Shown here: in pieces, positions 16,101 to 20,000 of the stretch
How the letters are laid out: the number at the start of each line of letters is the position of its first letter
How positions within the stretch are numbered: the stretch's first letter is position 1
Source of the DNA: Prorocentrum cordatum
Lineage: Eukaryota; Sar; Dinophyceae; Prorocentrales; Prorocentraceae
Assembly (NCBI GenBank): GCA_963575745.1
Contig: CAUYUJ010016899.1
Coordinates: forward strand, 164,175-184,174
Direction of reading: 5' to 3'
DNA length: 20,000 nucleotides
The notes under the pieces: generated by a model
The model's database searches: none
What the model saw: the letters and a program-made list of their open reading frames with translations, nothing else
What the model was told of the DNA's origin: nothing
Program-made: the position numbers and the translations under genes

Positions 16101-18781
16101 CAGACGTGGAGACAGGGCCCCCTGGCCCTCGGGCCAGCCCTGGGGGGGCCACCTCGGGACCAGAAGGCCGTCCAGGTGTTGACTCGCCCTGGGCGCTCTG
16201 GCTTCCGACGGCGCCTTCCTGTCCAGGCAGGCCAGATCGGGGCTGGACCTAGACGGTGCTTCGGCGATCTCGTGGGCCGCTTTCGTTCCGATTCCGCTCT
16301 GCGGTGAAGGCGAACCGGAGACAGAACGAGGGAGAGCGAGCACGAAACGACAACGAAGAACACCCTTTAGGCTCAGCCCTGGGCCGGACCCCCTCCCGCC
16401 ACTGAGCGCGGCGACGCCTCGTGAGACTGCGCCGGCGCCGCCCCCGGGCAGAGGCGGCGCGTTATGGGCCGAGCCAGGCCCTCCGTCAGCGCAGCGGCCT
16501 GCTGCTCCGTGCCTCCCGTCTCCGCCAGACCCGCCCGCCCCGCCGGCCCTGATCTCCTTCGGGCCCCTGCTCCTCAGCTCAGCAGCTGGGCGTCTGGTCC
16601 TCGTGGAAAGGTCTTTGATGGAGCGTGGAGCTCGAAACAAGGGCGCTGATTTCCGCCTGCGCGTTCGTCCTCGTCCTCCTGGCAGAGGCCGCTTCGCGTC
16701 AGGTGAGCGTGGCAGACGAGGTGCGCCGACACGACTCGCGGGGACCAGGTCCCCTTCCGCCACTGAGCGTGGCGACGCTTGGTGTCACAGAGCCGGCGCC
16801 AGTCCTGGGCAGGACCCGCACGGGCGAGGCGTCGCCAGGTTCACCCACATCCTCATGCCGTCGGGGCTCAGCCTCGCCACGCGAATCCCCTCCTCCGCCG
16901 CCGAGCCGAAGACTCGGCCGCCAGCCGCCTTCTTGGGTCATGGCCGAGAGCCCGTCACGTAGCGCCTGCAGCGGCCAGGGCAGCGGCAGTTGACCTTGAG
17001 CCAAAACGGCTACCGACCGTTGCGACAAAAACACGACGGGCGGTTGTTCGCCGTTTTTCGGCCTCAGAGGGCCCTCGCTGGGCCCTGGCACCGTCGAAGA
17101 AACGGCTCGGGATGAAGAACGGGCCCTGTGGAAAGGTCGGGACTTCCGGGGGCCGCGTATTGAAAAAACAGGGCATCGCATGTCTGGGAGTTCTACCTTC
17201 GCCGATCAACGATTCGGGCAACTCGATGAGCGTCGGGCGTAGGGTCTGTAATTAGTCGAGCACGATGCGAAGTCCGGACACTCCCCTATCTCCCATCGGC
17301 TCAGGAGAATCGATGGCTTGTGGGGGTAGGATCCCGATGTCGCCACCTGGATGTTCGAACCCCATGGGGGACAAGGATATCCATCTCCACCGCCTGCCGG
17401 GGTCCCCGAAGATCGATCCTCCAGGCGGTGGTCATGGACACAGCCCACCTCGCCCTGGCTTCGGATCCTACCTCGGGCCTTCCGCGGCCGTGTTGGACGA
17501 TCCGTGCACCCCCAGAGCGCTGTCGGCGAGACGCAGCTGCTACAGAGCACCCCGAGGCTTGAAAGCCTCCAGGAACCCGACGACACAGACTGTGTCTTTT
17601 CAGGGTCCAGCGATCACCCGGATTATCTCGCCCGCCCGCACCCCCCCCTGCCCCCGGATAGCCTGACTTTGTCGGTCGCGCAGGTCCGAAGGGGGCGCCA
17701 AAGCAAAAAGAGTGGTTTATTGGCCCGCACGTCCCTCCCTCCCACCTCCCACCTGATGATCTGAGTTATCGCCGACACATAAAAAACGATCTCACAGCGT
17801 CCAATGACCTCGGATCCTCAACCCCGATTTGGGGGGCCCTTCAGCCTCGACACCCCCCTCCTCGCGAGGTCGTCGGCACAGTGGGTTCCCCCCGGGGGTG
17901 GGGCACAGCATCTCGCCTGGCTGCGGCCGGGTCGGGCGAGGGCTTCATTACCACCCGCCGCACCCTGAAGAGCAAGCCGTCCTACCGCATAGGCCGCAAG
18001 TCGCAGCGCGGCAGTCTGATCAAGGAGGTCGGAGGCCTAGAGGTTGGGACCAACACTAAACGTGAGATCTGGACGTTGCATGTTTTCCGTTCTGGGTGTT
18101 TTCGCCAGTCTCGGGCACCGGGACCATAGCTGGTCGATTCGTTTCGAAAAGTTGAGCAGTAAGATGACGAATAGCAAGGAACATCCGCAAAAGCCTCCAC
18201 CGAGGGAAGATGCTCCCGATCTCGGTGATGGTGGCAGTACTCTGGCTTCAGAGGTGGCAGGACTGGTACCACGCGCCGGCACACCGCGCTTGCGATGGCG
18301 AGAGTCACTGAGAGGACGATGTTTGTATGTTTCACACGTTGGGTAGCATGATGCAGTGCATGCGATTCCCGTTCCTCCTCTTCCTTCTCGCTCCCCTCCA
18401 CGAGCAAGCGTGGCAGTCGGTGTTCTTGTTGCTTCTTGTTGCAACAGCTGCCACCTTTGGGAGCCTCCGAGGTGGTCCGCGAGGTCGCTGGCTTTGCCCC
18501 CTACGAGCGCCGCATGATCGAGCTGCTCCGGGTGGGCTCCGCCGCCACGCTCAAGCGCGCCTTGAAGGTCGCGAAGAAGCGCCTGGGGACCCACAAGCGG
18601 GGCAAGAAGAAGCGCGACGAGATGGCGGAGGCACAGAGTCTGAAATACAGCAGGTACCCATCAGTCGCTGAAAGCGGGTATGAAGATTCCCAGAGATCAC
18701 TATCTTTTTTACACGCTCTCCTCTGCCAGAGTCGAACAGTCTTCTCTCTTCCCTCCCCTTCAGGGGGCGGCGGCAACCTAA
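11189..18781 (+). CDS. RPL36: cytosolic large-subunit ribosomal protein eL36 (four exons)
   Basis: Structural protein of the cytosolic 60S ribosomal subunit. Exons: 11189-11248 (20 codons), 17941-18027 (29), 18472-18630 (53) and probably 18764-18781 (5 plus TAA), giving about 107 residues; human eL36 has 105. The diagnostic block is in exon 3: [18 protein letters not shown], then [14 protein letters not shown]. Exon 1 begins [20 protein letters not shown], the GLNKG entry typical of the family, and exon 2 continues [16 protein letters not shown] without gap. Counting back from REV, the alignment to animal eL36 needs no indel, which supports both internal junctions. The start is the ATG in GCCATGG, as in relatives. 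Basic throughout, with no signal peptide, as expected. Intron 1 is GC-AG, intron 2 GT-AG, intron 3 probably GC-AG. All junctions are phase 0. The 3' end is the uncertain part. Confidence 0.9.
11547..11757 (+). repeat. dispersed repeat R2, copy B, with leading GAGGGCC block
   Basis: GAGGGCCTTTGGAGGGCC and GCGAAGGACTCGGA lead into CCCAGACATCTGGCGCTC, then GTCGATGCGTGGG, GTCTGGACCACTTCTCCAG, TTTTTCGTCC, GACAGTTCCGGGGCCCGG, GAAGGCCCC, and end ATTGGTCGCTCCAATTCTTG. The order matches copy A, but the GAGGGCC block is before it instead of after. Inside eL36 intron 1. Confidence 0.65.
11872..11933 (+). repeat. dispersed repeat R1, copy B
   Basis: CGCCGCTGGCGCTCTCGCC, TGCGGTCGCTGAC, AAAAAAGTATGCCCACCAGC, then CCCGTAGCCC. 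It is followed at once by copy D. Confidence 0.65.
11941..11995 (+). repeat. dispersed repeat R1, copy D (shortened)
   Basis: ACCTCTGCGCTGCGTGCGCC, TTCGCGCGCGGCTGCGAG, then TATCCCCACCAGCCC. It lacks the A-run found in the other copies. It lies 7 bp after copy B, so the pair looks like a tandem duplication. Confidence 0.5.
11996..12746. other. intronic sequence, no gene recognised
   Basis: The phrase CCACAGCCTGG recurs at 11997, 12173 and 12343, about 170-176 bp apart, and GGTTGCGGCTCCCG occurs twice (about 12182 and 12233). These hint at an old tandem duplication of about 170 bp, now mostly decayed. No credible exon. Confidence 0.35.
12747..12808 (+). repeat. dispersed repeat R1, copy C
   Basis: CGCCGCCTGCGTTTCCGC, TTGCGGCCGCGACGG, AAAAATGTTCCCACCAGCC, TCCGTAGCC. 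Closest to copy A in the central part and to copy B at the end. The minus strand reads [11 protein letters not shown], related to the other copies. Confidence 0.7.
13019..13108 (+). repeat. 18-bp tandem minisatellite, about 4.5 units
   Basis: Units GCTGTGGTGTACACAAGC-like at 13019, 13037, 13055, 13073 and a partial fifth at 13091, with substitutions between units. The period is a multiple of three, so a 6-residue repeat appears in frame, but there is no other sign of coding. Confidence 0.85.
13125..13200 (+). repeat. (TCG)n microsatellite
   Basis: TCG triplets, pure in the middle (about 13133-13174), with interrupted copies at both ends. Only about 20 bp after the 18-bp minisatellite. Confidence 0.95.
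13825..14960 (-). other. antisense coding-like stretch with CCCH-like patch
   Basis: On the minus strand one frame is open from about 14960 down to 13825 apart from a single TAG (14688-14686). The upstream part reads [16 protein letters not shown], then [19 protein letters not shown]. The lower part contains [18 protein letters not shown] (about 14270-14215) and [19 protein letters not shown] (about 14180-14120). The first resembles the end of a CCCH zinc finger (C-x3-H with RFAH), but the usual spacing is incomplete; the second has three cysteines with poor spacing. It may be a decayed zinc-finger gene nested antisense in eL36 intron 1, or chance in GC-rich DNA. Confidence 0.22.
13903..14038. 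repeat. small element with inverted terminal repeats (MITE-like)
   Basis: AGTGTCCAC at 13903-13911 and its exact reverse complement GTGGACACT at 14030-14038. Inward of these the two ends still resemble each other (GTGTCTCGCCAAGACCTT against TGTGTCCCTGGTCTTTGG when reversed). An AT-richer interior. I do not see a clear flanking target duplication. A second overlapping inverted repeat pairs about 13971-13992 with 14039-14060 around CAAAGTTGA / TCAACTTTG. Confidence 0.4.
15075..15297 (+). repeat. first copies of the GCCACTGANNGTGGC hairpin motif
   Basis: GCCACTGATCGTGGC at 15075-15089 and GCCACTGATAGTGGC at 15283-15297, each followed by AACACCT. Both form a short stem. Further copies are in the 114-bp repeat that follows and at 16398-16412 and 16759-16773. 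Confidence 0.55.
15417..15753 (+). repeat. 114-bp tandem minisatellite
   Basis: CTGAG phases fall at 15421, 15511, 15625 and 15739, that is one short unit of 90 bp and two of 114 bp. Each unit holds CCGCCACTGAGCGTGGC (or GCGGC), TTGTGAGATTGCGCC, a GTGACGACGCGACTCGAGGG part and a doubled ACTCGAGGGAACCAGGTC. The period is divisible by three, so both strands stay open and a 38-residue peptide repeat appears in the + frame starting at 14938. I treat this as non-coding intronic DNA, but a coding origin is not excluded. Confidence 0.85.
15754..15852 (+). repeat. 33-bp tandem minisatellite, three units
   Basis: Units start with CCGTCGT at 15754, 15787 and 15820, and a fourth start is at 15853. Each unit has GTGCTGCTC and a GCTGCTGG-type end. 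It directly follows the 114-bp array. Confidence 0.8.
15877..16100 (+). repeat. degenerate repeat, three units of CGTGGCGACGAGGGCTCTCC
   Basis: Units begin at 15877, 15952 and 16045 (spacing 75 and 93). Each has CGAGGGCTCT, then an (A/G)GGAC or AAGACGAGC part, a GCGG(T/C)GCCAGG(A/C)T part and ATC/CTCG. Unit 2 is the most diverged. Confidence 0.6.
16398..16773 (+). repeat. outlying copies of the GCCACTGAGCGTGGC motif
   Basis: At 16398-16412 (GCCACTGAGCGCGGC) and 16759-16773 (GCCACTGAGCGTGGC), each after a C-rich CC(C/T)TCCC or CCCCTTCC and followed by GACGC. The neighbours (GCCGGCGCC) also match, so more than the 15-bp core is shared. The sequence between them shows no gene. Confidence 0.5.
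16995..17016 (-). other. relic of the dinoflagellate spliced leader
   Basis: Read on the minus strand, this 22-nt stretch matches the conserved dinoflagellate leader (D-CCGTAGCC-ATTTTGGCTCAAG) at 20 of 22 positions. The last twelve, TTTTGGCTCAAG, are exact, as is GTAGCC; the two differences are C to G at position 3 and A to G at position 10. After CAAG comes GTCAAC, so a GT follows, as in a leader RNA gene, but the rest of a leader RNA is not recognised. Leader relics in genomic DNA are known to arise when trans-spliced mRNAs are copied back. The sequence after it on the same strand has an ATG (16941-16939) opening 80 codons to 16699, family unknown. Confidence 0.75.
17019..17190 (-). repeat. 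dispersed repeat R2, copy D
   Basis: The reverse complement starts CCCAGACATGCGATGCC, then TTTTTTCAATACGCGG, AGTCCCGACCTTTCCACAGG, GTTCTTCATCCCGAGCCG, TTTCTTCGACGG, GGGCCC..GAGGGCCCTC, and ends near GTGTTTTTGTCGCAACGG. It stops 2 bp before the leader relic on the same strand. Confidence 0.65.
17204..17352 (+). repeat. dispersed repeat F, copy 1
   Basis: GATCAACGAT..GGGCAACTCGATGAGC, GTAGGGTCTGTAATTAGTCG, AGCACGATGCGAAGTCCGG, then GGCTTGTGGGGGTAGG. It aligns with 19345-19512 on the same strand, with many matches in order and small indels. One copy is in eL36 intron 1 and the other is downstream of the gene. Confidence 0.65.
17449..17590 (-). repeat. dispersed repeat R3, copy 4
   Basis: The reverse complement reads GTCGGGTTCCTGGAGGC, then CTCGGGGTGCTCTGTAGCAG, CTGCGTCTCGCCGAC, GGATCGTCCAACACGGCC, GGAAGGCCCGAGGTAGG, ATCCGAAGCCAGGGCG. 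It is the longest copy, joining the front part of copy 2 with the back part of copy 1. Confidence 0.6.
17591..17940. other. end of intron 1, no gene recognised
   Basis: No repeat family or exon seen. There is a C/G inversion near 17888-17897 (CCCCCCGGGGG). The intron ends at AG 17939-17940. Confidence 0.4.
17941..18027 (+). CDS. RPL36: eL36 exon 2
   Basis: 29 codons from [10 protein letters not shown] to SLIKE. The start follows from the acceptor GGGCGAG|GGC and the expected glycine after GLNK. The end is set by the donor AAGGAG|GTCGG and by the match SLIKE + VVREV with the family. Reading on past the donor gives a frame that no longer resembles eL36. Confidence 0.88.
18028..18471 (+). mobile_element. 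eL36 intron 2, introner-like element with TIR and TSD
   Basis: A 444-bp GT-AG intron. The target-like tetramer AGGT occurs at 18026-18029 and again at 18470-18473. Directly inside it lie CGGAGGC (18030-18036) and its exact reverse complement GCCTCCG (18463-18469). Further inward the ends still partly agree (TAGAGGTTGG against AAAGGTGG when reversed). The left AGGT gives AG|GT as donor and the right AGGT gives AG|GT as acceptor, so an insertion at AGGT would make an intron with no sequence loss. This is the pattern described for introners derived from non-autonomous DNA transposons. The interior codes for nothing recognisable. Confidence 0.7.
18472..18630 (+). CDS. RPL36: eL36 exon 3
   Basis: 53 codons, carrying the best conserved part of the protein ([42 protein letters not shown]). 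The end is placed after GCGGAG, before GC, because the reading after MAEA ([10 protein letters not shown]) no longer looks like the family. A GT donor at 18654 (CAGCAG|GTACCC) is the alternative. Confidence 0.85.
18631..18763 (+). other. eL36 intron 3 (133 bp, probable GC-AG)
   Basis: From GCGGAG|GCACAG to a textbook acceptor, CTTCTCTCTTCCCTCCCC then TTCAG. The donor is less certain than the acceptor. The flanks GGCGGAGGCA (exon 3 end) and GGCGGCGGCA (exon 4) are near-identical, which could be a trace of a duplication or chance. Confidence 0.45.
18764..18781 (+). CDS. RPL36: eL36 exon 4, probable 3' end
   Basis: Five codons (GAAAT) and TAA follow the strong acceptor. The resulting protein length (107) fits the family. 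The residues themselves carry no family signature, so the true last exon could lie elsewhere. Confidence 0.4.
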
Positions 18782-19023
18782 TCTACTTTCAACGCCTTCC
18801 GACTTGATGTTTCTGCCGACTTCTTCCGACGATGGGTGCTTGACACGCCACCTCGCACAGCGCACTCGCGTGTCGCTTGACCTGCTTTCCATCTGGCCAA
18901 TCGTCTGGCATGCTTGGCTGGCGTGCAGGTGCCACTTCTCGCCTGACTGCTCTCCATCCCGCGGATCACTTCACCATACCGCTTCGGCCTTCCCCGAGGC
19001 GTCGTCGATCCTCGACCCATGGA
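18782..19023. other. 3' flank of eL36, nothing recognised
   Basis: No polyadenylation signal of animal type is seen, as expected for dinoflagellates. There is no new gene start. Confidence 0.4.
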
Positions 19024-19075
19024 CGGTACGGTGCACAGTCTTTCGGCCCGCGCCGAAACACTGTGCACCGTGCCG
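19024..19075. repeat. 52-nt hairpin with 23-bp stem
   Basis: The left arm 19024-19046 and right arm 19053-19075 pair over 23 positions with one mismatch and one G-T pair around a 6-base loop (CCCGCG). The core ACGGTGCACAGT against ACTGTGCACCGT is perfect, as is TTTCGG against CCGAAA. It lies about 240 bp after the eL36 stop. It could be a structured RNA, a protein-binding site or a remnant of a foldback element. Confidence 0.8.
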
Positions 19076-19344
19076 CGCTGGAGCGGGGCCTGACGGGAGT
19101 CCCACCACGGCGCGGTGCACGGCTGCTGTGCTCGCATCTCCAGTCTCCCGGGGGCACCCCCGGCCCCCGCCCAGCTCCCCCTCCGCGCCGTGCAGCTCTC
19201 GGCGAGGGGGAGCGGTGGGGAGCAAGCGGAGAGATTCCGGGCCACCTCCAGGCGCGAAGGTCGCCGCGCCTCGCGCGGCGCGGTGTCGGCCAGAGCGGTG
19301 GCTCTTCCCAGATGGGGGTGGCGGAGTCCGAGCCCCATCCTCTT

Positions 19345-19512
19345 TGATTGACGATGTAGGCACCTCCATGGGCGGCTGGGGGGTAGGGTTCGGAATTCGT
19401 CGAGCACGCTGCGGAATCCGAGAGCTACTCTCCCACCTCCCGTCGCTTCACGAGGACCGACGGTTTGTGGGGGCAGGGCTCCCACCAGAAGGGGGTGGCG
19501 CCAGGATGCTAT
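19345..19512 (+). repeat. dispersed repeat F, copy 2
   Basis: GATTGACGATGTAGGCACC, GTAGGGTTCGGAATTCGTCG, AGCACGCTGCGGAATCCG, then GGTTTGTGGGGGCAGGGC. Partner of 17204-17352. Confidence 0.65.
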
Positions 19513-19675
19513 AGGGCGCGAGGGCGCGAAGCTGGGCGAGCGGCGGAAGAGGACGGGGTCGACGGCGCGGACACCGGCGCGCGTGAGCCTTTCGATGTGC
19601 TTCGAGCCGGTCTGTTGCACTGGCTGGGGCCGGCCGGAGCTGGGCGCGGCGACCCGGTTTTGATCGGACTCGGGA

Positions 19676-19848
19676 CTTGGCGGCGCGCAGAGGGGGGTAG
19701 GGGGAGGGGGGTAGGCTTCTTAGAAGCACCCCTGCTTCTTAGAAGGCGCGGGCCTTCTCTGTAGATGTGAGGCCAGCGCCTTCTAAGAAGCAGCCTCCTT
19801 CTAAGAAGCCTTCCCCCCTCCCCTTACCCCCTTCTGCTCGCCGCCAAG
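19676..19848. repeat. 173-bp foldback (long inverted repeat) with CTTCTTAGAAG palindromes
   Basis: The left arm 19676-19749 and right arm 19776-19848 are near-complements of each other around a 26-bp centre. Each arm holds two copies of an 11-bp near-palindrome: CTTCTTAGAAG at 19716 and 19735, CTTCTAAGAAG at 19780 and 19798. The outer parts are G-rich on the left (GGGGGGTAGGGGGAGGGGGG) and C-rich on the right, and the arms continue out to CTTGGCGGCG / CGCCGCCAAG-like ends. A small MITE-like foldback is the simplest reading. Confidence 0.8.
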
Positions 19849-20000
19849 GGACGATATTCATGAGCGGTCCGATCCGTTTCCGATCCGGTCTCATTTCGCG
19901 GCTTGATCCGGGTCGGGTGTCCCTGGGAGATGGGGGCACTCCTTTGGTTCCTGGCCTTCTTGAGGCGGCCTTGGACCATCGTAGGGTCCTTGGGGCCGTC

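Larger units (their letters stand above)
11249..17940 (+). other. eL36 intron 1 (6692 bp, GC-AG)
   Basis: Runs from AACAAG|GCAGGC to GGGCGAG|GGCTTC. The acceptor lacks a good pyrimidine tract. It contains copies of R1, R2, R3 and F, several minisatellites, an antisense coding-like stretch and the spliced-leader relic, so it has clearly grown by insertion. Close to its two ends lies a weak inverted repeat (CCGGCTGCAACCGG at 11254-11267 against CTGGCTGCGGCCGG at 17917-17930, 11 of 14 when one is reversed), which could be chance in this GC-rich DNA. Confidence 0.75.

Noticed and set aside
17344-17362. tRNA B-box-like GGTTCGAAC on the minus strand
   Set aside because: The flanking stem does not pair well and no matching A box, anticodon arm or acceptor stem could be found.

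Overview
This looks like nuclear DNA of a dinoflagellate. Three things support that. (1) A split gene for cytosolic ribosomal protein eL36 can be read on the + strand. It has a GC-AG first intron, which is common in dinoflagellates, and a protein sequence of algal/alveolate type. (2) A 22-nt relic of the dinoflagellate spliced leader lies on the minus strand at 16995-17016, matching at 20 of 22 positions. (3) The DNA is very GC-rich, gene-poor and full of decayed dispersed repeats and microsatellites, and nothing bacterial is recognisable. I cannot name the genus. A 6.7-kb intron suggests a lineage with long introns.

Layout. From 1 to about 1210 the + strand is coding-like but broken over three frames, probably a decayed gene or retroelement piece. 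From 1.2 to 11.1 kb there is no gene I can name: microsatellites, a G/T-rich degenerate repeat (3.4-4.0 kb), a CAGGTG-type repeat (4.2-5.6 kb), very GC-rich low-information DNA (5.6-7.4 kb), a pyrimidine-rich tract (7.45-7.7 kb), an AT-richer stretch (8.93-9.6 kb) and several dispersed repeats. The eL36 gene runs from 11189 to about 18781 as four exons of 20, 29, 53 and probably 5 codons. It starts just after a GGT/GGA microsatellite and a pyrimidine tract ending in AG that could accept the trans-spliced leader. Intron 1 (11249-17940) holds most of the sequence: repeat copies, minisatellites with 114-, 33- and 18-bp periods, an antisense coding-like stretch with a CCCH-like cysteine/histidine patch, and the leader relic. 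The 3' flank (18.8-20 kb) carries two striking inverted repeats, a 52-nt near-perfect hairpin and a 173-bp foldback.

Most interesting points. Intron 2 of eL36 (18028-18471) has the build of a DNA-transposon-derived intron (introner): a 7-bp terminal inverted repeat lies directly inside a 4-bp AGGT target duplication, and the two AGGT copies supply exactly the GT donor and AG acceptor. In addition, at least four families of diverged dispersed repeats (here called R1, R2, R3 and F) recur inside and outside the gene on both strands. They look like an undescribed set of short mobile or intron-spreading elements.
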